A DNA stretch of 64,000 nucleotides from Erythrobacter sp. SD-21 (GCF_000181515.1 NZ_ABCG01000007.1:1-64000), one strand, 5' to 3'. Shown: positions 35,544 to 44,281, counted from the first letter of the stretch. Notes: generated from the sequence alone by a model not told the origin. Made by a program: numbers and translations.

Positions 35544-36128
35544 CTACCATGTGGTTAGCTGTCGCCGCCTCGCCTGTTCCAACGCCCGCCATGCGGTAAA
35601 GCTAGCGAGCAAGCCACGTCGAATATGCGGCGAGCATGACGTAAGCAGCCAGAAGATCCATGCAGCCTGCGCTTCATCGCCGATCCGCCCAATCCGCTGG
35701 AGCGGTGAGGCGCTCGGTCCGCATATCTCAACGACGCCGATATTCGCTGCGTTGACCAATTGGTCGTGCGGTATGCGAGCATGGATATTTGCTGCCAGCC
35801 CGGACCGGGGCACGTAAGCCAGAAACCGGGATGGCAATGGCATATGCCCAAGTTTGCCTGCTGGCGAGTGCGAAGGCGCTGGAATATGGATCAGCGCCTT
35901 GGTTTCGGGGGTGAACAGCTTGCCGATATCAACGCGCATACGGCGCGGATCGTAGCCCGCACCATATCCGTGGGCATGGGCGGCAAACGCTGCATCATTG
36001 CGCCAGCGCCGGCTGACTATGAACGCGCCGAACCCGAACGGCGCTGCCGGTTCGTGGTGCAGCGGCGGCAGCGCAAGCGAAAGAACGATCACCCTTTCAG
36101 GCAGGTTCGTTGAATAAGGGTATCGCAT
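35544..36128 (-). CDS. hypothetical protein
   Basis: A 194-residue protein without a recognised family. It is rich in Ala, Pro and His, with mildly hydrophobic stretches near the N-terminus (ERVIVLSLALPPL) and near AAWIFWLLTS, but no clear signal peptide. It is the last gene of the leftward block 39768-35544. A perfect 11-bp hairpin (36149-36183) lies just before it, which may separate it from the upstream gene. Coding status is supported by frame length and direction only. Confidence 0.5.
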   Translation of the reverse strand: MRYPYSTNLPERVIVLSLALPPLHHEPAAPFGFGAFIVSRRWRNDAAFAAHAHGYGAGYDPRRMRVDIGKLFTPETKALIHIPAPSHSPAGKLGHMPLPSRFLAYVPRSGLAANIHARIPHDQLVNAANIGVVEICGPSASPLQRIGRIGDEAQAAWIFWLLTSCSPHIRRGLLASFTAWRALEQARRRQLTTW

Positions 36129-36148
36129 GGTAAATCCTCGGAACAGCA

Positions 36149-36183
36149 CAGCGGGCGGCTATCTGTGGAGATGCCGCCCGCTG
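36149..36183. other. perfect hairpin between two unknown genes
   Basis: CAGCGGGCGGC (36149-36159) pairs perfectly with GCCGCCCGCTG (36173-36183) around a 13-base loop. There is no T tract, so it could be a processing, stability or pausing element rather than a terminator. Confidence 0.6.
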
Positions 36184-36218
36184 CATGATTGGTTATATTG
36201 AGTGGCGGTGAAGGCCGT

Positions 36219-37013
36219 TCAGCCGAGATCGATGGTCTCGTCCGAGAAGCGAATGCGCAGGATATGCTCGGTGAAGGCTTGCGCCCCATCGTCGCTTGCG
36301 ATCTTGGCCCAGGCTTCCCACCGGTCGATCCGATGGATCAACCATGCGAACAGGCGGTCGCGCGCGTGCTCGTCGGGGAAGGTCATCGTCCACAGCACGC
36401 GGCCAAGCGGAATGTTCGCGCCTTCGGGCGCGCCGATCAGCTTGATCCCGGCTCGCCGCGAAATCCGCTCGCGCACGAACCGGCCCGGCAGACCAATCGC
36501 GAACGCCTCGCTGATTTTGAACACCCGCTCGCGCTCTTCAAGGGTCTCTCCGCCATCGAGGCCACGCCAAGGCGCGACTGTCGGGAGACCGATCGGAATG
36601 GGGGCTGCGTCACCGCCGCGCGTGCTGGCAAGCGCAACGAGGATTGCCCTTCCCTCCGGGGTCAGGTCACCGGTCAGTCCCTCGGACAGCTGGTGTCCTT
36701 CGAGCCAACTTGAGTAGTTCCGGGCGAGGTCCCAGGCGCCGGCGAACAGGTCGTTCACCTGTTCCTCGATATACACCACGCGCCGGTCGATGGCCGCGAG
36801 CACCGCAAGCAGGAACTCGGTCATGGCGTTAAATTCGAAGTTCGAGCCGCGTGCCATGCCGAGACGGCTGCACCAAATATACTCGCGCAGCGACGGCCAA
36901 CGTCGTCCGTGTTCGTCGATGAGATGCGGGTAGCGATCCGGGTCCGCGATACACCAATAGCCGAAGGGCAGCGCCGCGTTGCGGCGCTGCTCATAAGGAA
37001 TGTCCTGTTCCAT
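36219..37013 (-). CDS. hypothetical protein
   Basis: A 264-residue soluble protein I do not recognise. It begins MEQDIPYEQRRNAALPFGYWCIADPD and is rich in Trp and Arg. Residues ~115-200 (LTPEGRAILVALASTRGG ... ERVFKISEAFAIGLPGRFVRERISRRAG) may contain a helix-turn-helix-like segment, but this is only suggestive. It starts 2 bases after the stop of the preceding gene, so the pair is co-transcribed. The combination with exonuclease genes upstream suggests a nucleic-acid or mobile-element context. Confidence 0.65.
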   Translation of the reverse strand: MEQDIPYEQRRNAALPFGYWCIADPDRYPHLIDEHGRRWPSLREYIWCSRLGMARGSNFEFNAMTEFLLAVLAAIDRRVVYIEEQVNDLFAGAWDLARNYSSWLEGHQLSEGLTGDLTPEGRAILVALASTRGGDAAPIPIGLPTVAPWRGLDGGETLEERERVFKISEAFAIGLPGRFVRERISRRAGIKLIGAPEGANIPLGRVLWTMTFPDEHARDRLFAWLIHRIDRWEAWAKIASDDGAQAFTEHILRIRFSDETIDLG

Positions 37014-37015
37014 GA

Positions 37016-37708
37016 TCAGCGCCCTCCCGGCTTGCCGAGCCGCCGCGGAATCGGGGGCAATACGGGATCGGTGTCGAGAGCGCTGCTACCCTCGATTGCC
37101 TTCAACTGGCGCGCCAGCTTGGTGGTCTCCTCGTACATGTAATCGATGCCGCGGTAGACCTCTCCCTCCTCGCGCGCGAGGACCGGCTTAGAGCCAGACG
37201 GGACCAGATCACCAGGTTTGTCGGCCGCAAAGCCGAACCACCAGGCGTTGTCTGCTGTCTGGTCATCTGCCGTCGGTGCATCGTGCATATAGGCCCGGGT
37301 ACCGAGATGCACATGGCAGACCTGCACCGCCTCGTCCTCGTCACGCGAGCACGCCTCGGCATAGTCGATGCCGCCGTGCGGCGTGAGACCGAGCGCTGCA
37401 GGAATAGCATCTTCCCGGTATCCGTAGAGCGGGTGTCCGGGCACGACCGCAGCGAAGCCTCCCCACACACCCGACGCCTGGCGCAGAAGAATACAGTCGA
37501 GACCAGTCTCGGCATCGCGCCAGGCGATCTTGTCGAACGGCTCGTCCGACCACGGTCCCTGGCCGCTCGGTCGCCGGTCCTTGATGACGTAGAGCTGCTC
37601 GGGCCTGACCTCGTGCTCGCCGATCGTGATGCGCTCGGGCAATTTGGCGAGATTGATGTTCTTCGCGGTCGCGACAGTGCGGCCGGTGCTGGATTTCTTC
37701 TTGGGCAT
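37016..37708 (-). CDS. hypothetical protein
   Basis: A 230-residue soluble protein with a basic N-terminus (MPKKKSSTGR). It contains HEVRPEQLYVIKDRRPSGQGPW, LLRQASGVWGGFAAV and WWFGFAADKPGDLVP. No family is recognised. ATG 37708 is preceded by AAAGGAA at about 8 bases. It follows a terminator at 37734-37764, so it probably has its own promoter, and it is followed 2 bases later by the next unknown gene. Confidence 0.68.
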   Translation of the reverse strand: MPKKKSSTGRTVATAKNINLAKLPERITIGEHEVRPEQLYVIKDRRPSGQGPWSDEPFDKIAWRDAETGLDCILLRQASGVWGGFAAVVPGHPLYGYREDAIPAALGLTPHGGIDYAEACSRDEDEAVQVCHVHLGTRAYMHDAPTADDQTADNAWWFGFAADKPGDLVPSGSKPVLAREEGEVYRGIDYMYEETTKLARQLKAIEGSSALDTDPVLPPIPRRLGKPGGR

Positions 37709-37727
37709 TTTCAAATTCCTTTGGATA

Positions 37728-37764
37728 CGAAAAAAGCCGCTTGTCCGGGATGGACAGGCGGCTT
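37728..37764 (-). terminator. rho-independent terminator (leftward)
   Basis: A 13-bp stem with one wobble pair, AAGCCGCTTGTCC (37734-37746) with GGACAGGCGGCTT (37752-37764), is followed on the minus strand by a run of T. It ends the exonuclease transcription unit upstream of the 230-residue unknown gene. Confidence 0.85.
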
Positions 37765-37917
37765 CAGATTGATCTGCGCTTTCGGCAGACCTTACGTGGC
37801 ACGATGGTTGGTAATCAGGGCGCGTGCCGACCCCCTTCTCTTGCTTGCTAATTCATCCTTTTCCTCCTCATCTCCGGTTACATGATCCTGCCATTTCAAA
37901 AGCAGATTGCGCGTGGT

Positions 37918-38787
37918 TCAGGCAGCGGCACGGTAGACAACGCCTTTTAGCCCGCTGGCGGCTTTCTGGCCTCTCGCCCACGGGGCAAAAACCCGCCGCG
38001 CAAACGCGCTGTTGGGCATTGCTGAAACAGCAGCATCGGCGATTGCCATCACGGTATCGGCCTGATGGCATTCGATGTCGCGGTGAGCGGCAAGATGGCG
38101 CACCGCCAATATGGCCGTGGTGAGGACATCGGCCATCACCTGTTCGCGCACTTTCGACCAATCGCCTGCTTCGCATAGCTTGCCTATTTCTTCCGATGGG
38201 CTCGGCTTGGAAGGTACGCCCACAGCTGTCGCCAGTTCGGGCAGGTGCACGCTATCCGCTTGCACACAGCTTGCACGGCATAGGTCGAGGCGTGCCTTTG
38301 CGTGCGGCGAGCCATCGATCAGCTGGTGCGGCAGCCGGAGATCGTGCGAGGCTGCGGCGCGGCGCAGGACCGCAAGATCGCGCACCTCTCCGCCCCAGGT
38401 CGTGGCGATGGCTGCGGGATCGTTCTCGATTGCTGCAAACAGCGCCGCGACCATGGCGCGCTCGTCCATGTCGTCCGCAGTTAGAAGGCATGGACCTTCG
38501 ATCCGCGGCACGGGTTCGCCGGAGACAAACTCCAGCGACATCCAGCTGATCGCGGCGACCTGGTGGAACGGCCAGCGGATTTTCTCATCTGTCGCTTCTT
38601 TGCCCTCGATGCCCGTGTAGGCATCATGGCGGATGCGATCGAACAGGAACTCCAGATCGAACACGATCCAGCGCTTTGAAGTATTGGACCGGCCGTCACG
38701 CTTACGTTCGACGAGGACCCGCGCTTCGTGTTCGAGTTGACGGGCCAGGCGGTCGAGATCGCTATCCAGCGATACAATGTTGCTCAT
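37918..38787 (-). CDS. predicted DEDD-type 3'-5' exonuclease (PolB-like)
   Basis: A 289-residue protein with a pattern resembling the predicted PolB-type exonuclease family. Motif I is FDLEFLFD (Asp44, Glu46), motif II is TTWGGEVRDLAVLRRAA, and LDLCRA and VMADVLTTAILAV provide further acidic residues, the last with the expected final Asp. Similarity to DEDD nucleases is inferred from motif spacing and is weaker than for the upstream gene. It lies 87 bases downstream of a clear DnaQ-like exonuclease on the same strand, and a terminator follows. Confidence 0.6.
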   Translation of the reverse strand: MSNIVSLDSDLDRLARQLEHEARVLVERKRDGRSNTSKRWIVFDLEFLFDRIRHDAYTGIEGKEATDEKIRWPFHQVAAISWMSLEFVSGEPVPRIEGPCLLTADDMDERAMVAALFAAIENDPAAIATTWGGEVRDLAVLRRAAASHDLRLPHQLIDGSPHAKARLDLCRASCVQADSVHLPELATAVGVPSKPSPSEEIGKLCEAGDWSKVREQVMADVLTTAILAVRHLAAHRDIECHQADTVMAIADAAVSAMPNSAFARRVFAPWARGQKAASGLKGVVYRAAA

Positions 38788-38874
38788 GGTAATTTCCTTA
38801 TGACGCGCGCGATCGGCCCGAGGGTCGAGCGCACGCAGATTTATTTATGGTTTTGAGAAAGCGTCTGTCGCCGC

Positions 38875-39768
38875 TCAGCGATGCCGTTCGTGCGCGGTGA
38901 CGGTCCGGGTGGTCATCGCCGGCAGACCGCTGCGATAGCCCCAAGCCTGTTCGTGCTCGACTTTCTCCGGCAGCAGTTCGATCTGCCAGAACGGTCCGTC
39001 CGGATTCCACCGATAGCCGCGGGCGCGCAGCAGTTCCTTTTTCGCGAACGGCGCGCGTTCGGCCTGGACCATGACCGTCGGGGTGTCGGCAGCCTCGATC
39101 AGGCGCGCGAGATGCGTGCGGATCGGCCCGCCGCCTGGATCGCGTTGGCGGTGTTGCAGGAGCCAGAACAAGGCCCAGACATCTGCCGCTGCCCTATGGG
39201 CATCGCTGAACCACCCCGCATGGGCGAGGAGAGCGCTTTGCGAGCGTCCTTCATAACCCAATTTCAGCCAGTCGATTTCGCTGCACGAGCAGGCCCAGGC
39301 TTTACCTGCAAGATCAGGGTAGCGACGCTCTATAAAACCAGCGTCGAATTTTGCATTGTGAGCGGCGATCAAGTCAGCGCGATCGAGCAGGCCCCGCGCG
39401 ACGGTGTCGTTGATTTTCTGGTTCTTCAAATGCTGTGCGCCGAGACCGGTGACCAGCGTAATTTTTGGGTCCAGTTCTTGCCCCGGATCCTGCAGCCAGC
39501 TGACGGGGCCGAAATGTCCGATCACCTCACCATTATCACCCACAAAGCAGAGCATGATGGCAAGCTCGATGATGACGTCGGTCTCGGCCGAGAGGCCCGT
39601 CGTCTCCGTGTCGACAATGGCAACACATTTTCCATCGGGCACAGGTCCCATGTGCGGCATCGATGGATAGGGTTTCGGCACGCGCCGCAGCACGCGGTAA
39701 TCGCCATGCGTTGCAAGTTCCTGCGCCAGCGCTTCGGCGTCTGGCGACAGGTGGTCTGTATCGATCAT
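38875..39768 (-). CDS. DnaQ-like 3'-5' exonuclease
   Basis: A 297-residue DEDDh exonuclease of the DnaQ/RNase T superfamily. Catalytic residues are visible: Asp53 and Glu55 in IVDTETTGL, Asp142 in HNAKFDAGFI, and His191 and Asp196 in DAHRAAADVWAL. A C-terminal extension (KELLRARGYRWNPDGPFW) is common in plasmid- and island-borne members. It is not the polymerase III epsilon subunit, which lacks this extension. GGAGA precedes the ATG. A long inverted repeat lies in its leader (39788-39852). Confidence 0.86.
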   Translation of the reverse strand: MIDTDHLSPDAEALAQELATHGDYRVLRRVPKPYPSMPHMGPVPDGKCVAIVDTETTGLSAETDVIIELAIMLCFVGDNGEVIGHFGPVSWLQDPGQELDPKITLVTGLGAQHLKNQKINDTVARGLLDRADLIAAHNAKFDAGFIERRYPDLAGKAWACSCSEIDWLKLGYEGRSQSALLAHAGWFSDAHRAAADVWALFWLLQHRQRDPGGGPIRTHLARLIEAADTPTVMVQAERAPFAKKELLRARGYRWNPDGPFWQIELLPEKVEHEQAWGYRSGLPAMTTRTVTAHERHR

Positions 39769-39787
39769 TTGGGTTTCTCCGTTCTGG

Positions 39788-39852
39788 TGAAACCGGCAAG
39801 GCGCGGAGACGCGCTCTTCGCCTCTCCTTTTCCTCTCCCCCTGCCGGTTTCA
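39788..39852. repeat. 11-bp inverted repeat in exonuclease leader
   Basis: TGAAACCGGCA (39788-39798) and TGCCGGTTTCA (39842-39852) are perfect inverted copies 43 bases apart, flanking a strongly strand-biased (polypyrimidine on plus) stretch, just upstream of the DnaQ-like gene. It could be an operator or a leader stem. Confidence 0.6.
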
Positions 39853-40074
39853 AACGGCAGGTCCAAAAAAAGTCTTTTCCGGCACGAAGCTGTCAGCGCA
39901 GGGTCTGCACCTCTTCCAAGGCGTTGCGACGCCGCCCAAGACCGCTGGCGGTCGCACCCCGAGGAGGAAGGCTGCGCCGAGACGACGTGTGAGCGAAGCG
40001 AACTAATCCTTGCAGTACGGAACGTACGAAAAGGCGTTGCAAAGTCATCTGCACGCAAGTGCATATGACTTTGT

Positions 40075-40190
40075 GGTATTGCGCCTCAAAAAGGGCATGC
40101 ACTCGTGCGTCCCTTATTGAGGTATTGCGCCTCAAAAAGGGGTTCAATTTTGCACCCCTTATTGTGGTATTGCGCCTCAAATCTAGGACA
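40075..40190. repeat. three tandem ~45-base hairpin repeats
   Basis: GGTATTGCGCCTCAAA occurs at 40075, 40121 and 40166, giving periods of 46 and 45 bases. Copies 1 and 2 continue AAGGG(G), followed by a variable 12-15-base loop and CCC(C)TTATTG, so CCTCAAAAAGGG pairs with CCCTTATTGAGG over 11 of 12 positions. The variable part is too short for CRISPR spacers. Confidence 0.85.
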
Positions 40191-40237
40191 CTTTTTATGC
40201 CTGATTAGGTCGTTACTTGCCTTAGTAGCAATATTAT

Positions 40238-40667
40238 TTATAGCAAGCGGATAGCTAGCTCGCGAATTCTGCTCAATTGTCCATCGAAAAGCCGAGTTCC
40301 GCGGGTGGGCAGCCGGCAGATGCTCACGGAAAAACCCCTGAGTTCTGCGATTATCTCCAACGCCCAAATTGCATATATAAAGCAACCACCCCTCCGGACA
40401 AATTGCGGGGAATTGAGCGTTCGGATCCATCACGTCCCCATTATAGCAAGCGTGCACCGCGCTCGTCGAAAATTCTGCCCTATAGGAAGCAGGACACCCT
40501 CCGGACATGGACAGAATGGCAGAATAGTGTGGTTTGCGCGATTATAGCAAGCAAAACAAACTCCTATGGTTGCGGAGCATTCCATCCTAGAATCTATCTG
40601 CGGACCTGGTTCGTGCCTCTCAAGCACCGGATCCCGCTGGATATAGGAAACAAGCCCCCCTCCGGAC
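40238..40667 (+). repeat. TATAG-box and CCTCCGGAC repeats
   Basis: TTATAGCAAGC occurs at 40238, 40441 and 40542. A related box (TATATAAAGC, TATAGGAAGC, TATAGGAAAC) at 40374, 40481 and 40642 is in each case followed exactly 17 bases after its start by CCTCCGGAC (40391, 40498, 40659). The fixed geometry marks protein-binding or multiple-promoter elements ahead of the next gene. Confidence 0.8.
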
Positions 40668-40688
40668 GAGGGCGAAAGAAGATTGAAG

Positions 40689-42734
40689 ATGGCGATGAAT
40701 GACGACGAAACCGGCCCAAAGCACGGACCGCACGATGACGATTACAAGGAGTCGGCAGGGCTTGAAGACAGCAGCGATACTGTCGCTCACGGCGGTCCCG
40801 CCGTGTCGGATTCGCAGGGCGGCCCGCCCCCCATGACCGCTTCCGAACAGCGTGCTCAACGACGTGGCCGGCGCCGGCGGATCGAAGAACTGGCGAAGGC
40901 CATGAACATGGATGACGAGGAGACGAAGAGGCTACTCGCACTCATAGCCGAACTCATGCCGGACCCTTCAAGGATGTCGACTGCCGAGCACGTAGGAGAT
41001 CGGCTCAAGCATGCGCTGGACGATCTCAGGGTCCGTCATCCTAAGCTATTCTTCACGCGCAAGACGCGCTCGCCGCTCGACATAACCGACCGCAGGAGGT
41101 TCTTCACCGACAATCCGGACTTCGCTTCATTGCTGGATAACGAAGAAGACATTCTTCGTGCGCTAATCGTGAATGACAGGGCTCGTGCAGGCTATGAACG
41201 ATGGGTCGATGAGCATGACGCAGTGCGCTCCATGCTTCTGCAAGAGCTAGTCAAGCGGCAGACCCTGGACGAGCAATGGAGGCACCTGCTGCCCAAGCCT
41301 ATGCTTCCGATCTATTCGATGATTTTTGCTGCAGGCGTCAGGACAAAGGACATTCAGATCAACTCTCGGCTGTTCAACAGGATGCGGGATCTGTTGGTCG
41401 AATGGTCCGATGGCAAGGTAGATAGGGAGGAGCTTTCCACCGCAGCAAAAAGGACGGAGGACGAGTTCATCTCAGCTATGAAGGAGGATGAAACTGCCCA
41501 TGGGTCTGCCGATGACTCCTTTGCCAGCTGCAAGGAAAGACTACGCACCGCGCTGGCGCAGGCTTGCGCCGATGTAGAGAACCTAGAAGCGTCCGAAGAG
41601 AAATATTCGATGGTCGCTGAGGCCCGGCGACGGGTTGATCACCTGACCCGGGCGGTCGATTTTGATGCCGGCTTGGACGTTATGGGACGGCTGGTTTTTG
41701 CATCGGTCGACTCGTGGATTCACGCGGGGGCGCCGCGCGGTCATGGTGCAAACCTCTGCGAGGAACATGATGTCAGCAGGGCACCAGCGGACCATAATCG
41801 CGACAGCGAGTTCGATAGCAGCACCGAAAACAAGACGGAGAAACAACGAGACGAGACTTTACCGCCGGTAGACCCGAAGACCGTGGCTTTCGACCCTGCC
41901 ACGCTGGATCAAAGGCCATCGGAAAACTTCAAGCTTCGCCGCATTTCCGCCGATCTCCCAAGGTCGACAGGTCTTTCAAGGTCGACATTCGATAAGCCTT
42001 TCACAATGTGGCGCCCAACTATCGATCCAGACCCATTCTGTTTCATGGGCTTCCGCCTTCACCCGGACCTGACTGCACGCGAAGGGAAAGAAGGTCCGAT
42101 CGAACCTGTGGACCTGAGCCGGATGGAGATCGGCGAAGGACAGTGGAAAGCGGCGACGCTGACTGGCCCGTCAAAGGTTCTGGGACTTTCCCATCCGCTG
42201 ATGCTTCCACCGCATTCGCGCCTTTCCTGGTATGGGGAAGCGCTGGGTTGGCCAGAGGACGATATTCGCACACTGAAAGCCTTTGGTTCCCCGGCTAGAC
42301 CCGACACAGTGATCCCCGAAGGCGACGCCGTCATGCTTGCAGATGCTATGCGCGGCGTAGCTGATTTGCGACTTGCCGAACTGGCACGCGAAGTGCCAAA
42401 CCACTTCCTTTCGCAAGCCGAGCGCGGCGCTGCGCGGCGGCGGGAAGCAGCCGAGGATTTGGCCCGCTACTGGATCTTCGTGCTGCTTGCGCGGCATCAT
42501 CAAGACGGCTTCGACAGTCTGTTTGATGACGGTTTCTTCCACGGAATCCACGGACCAGACTTCGTAGTTGATGCGTCTGGTCAAGCCAATTTCGGCTCGA
42601 TCGACAAGTGCAGCCATATCGGAATCTGGTCTCCGAAAATTGTACGTTCAATGCCTGATTTTACCCCTTCATCGCCATTCGTTGGCTATATCGGAGCGGG
42701 TGTAATTTCCGGAATCCGGCGTCCGAGGGTGTAG
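40689..42734 (+). CDS. 681-residue protein of unknown function
   Basis: A large soluble protein I do not recognise. Residues 1-70 are acidic and Gly/Pro-rich; about 55-310 are charged and helical (EQRAQRRGRRRRIEELAKAM; possible coiled coil); about 345-400 are a disordered acidic linker. The C-terminal ~270 residues form a distinct domain with MWRPTIDPDPFCFMGFRLHPD, SKVLGLSHPLMLPPHSRLSWYG and a closing GFFHGIHGPDFVVDASG. It lacks signal peptide, membrane segments and nucleotide-binding loops. ATGs at 40689 and 40695 are both possible. The repeat-rich upstream region is its probable control region. Confidence 0.72.
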   Translation: MAMNDDETGPKHGPHDDDYKESAGLEDSSDTVAHGGPAVSDSQGGPPPMTASEQRAQRRGRRRRIEELAKAMNMDDEETKRLLALIAELMPDPSRMSTAEHVGDRLKHALDDLRVRHPKLFFTRKTRSPLDITDRRRFFTDNPDFASLLDNEEDILRALIVNDRARAGYERWVDEHDAVRSMLLQELVKRQTLDEQWRHLLPKPMLPIYSMIFAAGVRTKDIQINSRLFNRMRDLLVEWSDGKVDREELSTAAKRTEDEFISAMKEDETAHGSADDSFASCKERLRTALAQACADVENLEASEEKYSMVAEARRRVDHLTRAVDFDAGLDVMGRLVFASVDSWIHAGAPRGHGANLCEEHDVSRAPADHNRDSEFDSSTENKTEKQRDETLPPVDPKTVAFDPATLDQRPSENFKLRRISADLPRSTGLSRSTFDKPFTMWRPTIDPDPFCFMGFRLHPDLTAREGKEGPIEPVDLSRMEIGEGQWKAATLTGPSKVLGLSHPLMLPPHSRLSWYGEALGWPEDDIRTLKAFGSPARPDTVIPEGDAVMLADAMRGVADLRLAELAREVPNHFLSQAERGAARRREAAEDLARYWIFVLLARHHQDGFDSLFDDGFFHGIHGPDFVVDASGQANFGSIDKCSHIGIWSPKIVRSMPDFTPSSPFVGYIGAGVISGIRRPRV

Positions 42735-42940
42735 TGTGCGGCCTGAAACTCGGCTTCCCGCAGATCCGATCTGCCCAATAGGGACCGCGTCCTCAATGAT
42801 TGGAGGGCTTGAGTTAGACCGTTGTGTCGGCACTCCACCTGCAACTGAAACGGCCCGACGGTTGGCCCAATCTCGCGAAATCAATCATCTCTGAAACCCG
42901 TAGCCACTCCAGATTCATTGGTCGGTCAGGAGGCTTAGAT

Positions 42941-44281
42941 ATGGACTATGATCTGGCAGTAATCGGGACCGGAACAGCGGCGATGGTATGCGCGATGCGT
43001 GTAGCGAAAGCCGGTAAAAGCGTTGCGGTTATCGATGAGAAACCCTTTGGTGGGACTTGCGCACTCAGAGGTTGTGACCCCAAAAAAATGTTAGTGGCCG
43101 GTGTGGAAGTGATCGACGCGCAGCAACGGATGGCTCCCCACGGAGTTGCAGGAGAAGCCCGAATAGACTGGCCCGAACTTATCGATTTCAAGCGCAGCTT
43201 CACTGATCCGGTGCCGGAAAAGCATGAGCAGCGATACAAAGAGGCTGGCATCGCCACGTTGCATGGCACCGCAAGCTTTTCCGGCTCCAATCGGCTGCGC
43301 GTTGGCGAGCGAGAATTGACCGCCAGCAATTTTCTCATCGCCACGGGGGCCAAGCCAAGGCGTCTCGACATTCCGGGCGAAGAACACCTCGTCGATAACG
43401 AGGACTTCCTCTCGCTGGCGGTCTTACCAAAGCGAATTGTCCTTGTCGGCGGCGGCTACATCGCGGCCGAGTTCGCCCATATCGCTGCCCGCGCAGGGGC
43501 AAAGGTTACCGTGGTGCAGCGTGGGCCCCGAATGTTGACCGGCTTCGAGCCGGAGCTGGTGGACTGGCTGATGGAAGCCTTCGACCGGATCGGAGTTTGT
43601 GTGGAGACCGATTTGGACGTGACTGCGATAGATCAGCGAGGTGACGACTATGTCGTTCACGCCGAAGGTGACGGCAGGGCAATGCAATTCGATGCCGATC
43701 TCGTCGTTCATGCTGCAGGGCGGGTTCCTGCCCTCGATCAACTCGATCTCAAGGCAGCGGGAATAGCTACCGAGAATGGCAGGCTTAGCCTGAACGACTT
43801 CCTGCAAAGCGAAAGCAATACGGCAGTCTATGCGGCAGGCGATGCTGCTTCCAACGGGCCGCCGCTTACCCCGGTATCGAGCCACGATGCGAAGGTGGTT
43901 GCGGCCAACCTTATCGAGGGCAATCACAAGAAGCCCGACTACATCGGGGTGCCAAGCGTCGCTTTCACGCTTCCTCCCCTCGCTCGCGTAGGGTTGAGCG
44001 AAGAGGAGGCGAAAAAGGCGGGCCGAAGCTTTGAGGTTAAGTGCGGTCGCGCCTCGGATTGGTATACCGCAAGACGGGTCGACGAACCCGTTTATGGCTA
44101 CAAGACATTGGTCGAAGGCGATTCGGGTAAAATCCTCGGCGCCCATCTTGTCGGGCCGCATGCGGAAGAGGTGATCAACATCTTCGGCCTGGCGATCCGG
44201 CATGGGCTGACGGTGAAGGATCTTAAGACTACCATGTTCGCATATCCGACGGGCGCATCGGACATCGGCTATATGCTCTAG
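42941..44281 (+). CDS. FAD-dependent pyridine nucleotide-disulfide oxidoreductase (MerA-like)
   Basis: A 446-residue flavoprotein of the glutathione reductase/mercuric reductase fold. The FAD-binding GTGTAA loop follows the N-terminal strand, the redox-active pair is Cys40/Cys45 in GGTCALRGCDPKK, and the NAD(P)H loop is VGGGYIAAEFAH (about 168). It lacks both the N-terminal MerP-like domain and the C-terminal vicinal Cys pair of true MerA, so Hg(II) reduction is doubtful. TCAGGAGGC precedes the ATG. It converges on and overlaps by 4 bases a MerR-type gene, which ties it to the metal module. Confidence 0.86.
   Translation: MDYDLAVIGTGTAAMVCAMRVAKAGKSVAVIDEKPFGGTCALRGCDPKKMLVAGVEVIDAQQRMAPHGVAGEARIDWPELIDFKRSFTDPVPEKHEQRYKEAGIATLHGTASFSGSNRLRVGERELTASNFLIATGAKPRRLDIPGEEHLVDNEDFLSLAVLPKRIVLVGGGYIAAEFAHIAARAGAKVTVVQRGPRMLTGFEPELVDWLMEAFDRIGVCVETDLDVTAIDQRGDDYVVHAEGDGRAMQFDADLVVHAAGRVPALDQLDLKAAGIATENGRLSLNDFLQSESNTAVYAAGDAASNGPPLTPVSSHDAKVVAANLIEGNHKKPDYIGVPSVAFTLPPLARVGLSEEEAKKAGRSFEVKCGRASDWYTARRVDEPVYGYKTLVEGDSGKILGAHLVGPHAEEVINIFGLAIRHGLTVKDLKTTMFAYPTGASDIGYML

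Larger units (their letters stand above)
39769..40688. other. 920-base gene-free region rich in repeats
   Basis: Lies between the divergent DnaQ-like gene (leftward) and the 681-residue unknown gene (rightward). It holds an inverted repeat (39788-39852), a GTACG/CGTAC dyad (40015-40027), three ~45-base hairpin repeats (40075-40190) and six TATAG-type boxes, three of them linked to CCTCCGGAC (40238-40667). The part from 40040 to 40620 is distinctly AT-richer than its surroundings. No protein-coding gene is convincing here. Confidence 0.7.

Noticed and set aside
40075-40190. CRISPR array
   Set aside because: The variable part between repeats is only about 15 bases, there are three units, and no cas genes are visible; the hairpin-rich units fit iterons or regulatory repeats better.
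42735-42940. Possible remnant gene before the flavoprotein (frame continuing from 42824)
   Set aside because: The flavoprotein has its own AGGAGG and start at 42941; the upstream stretch has no recognisable domain and too little length to judge.
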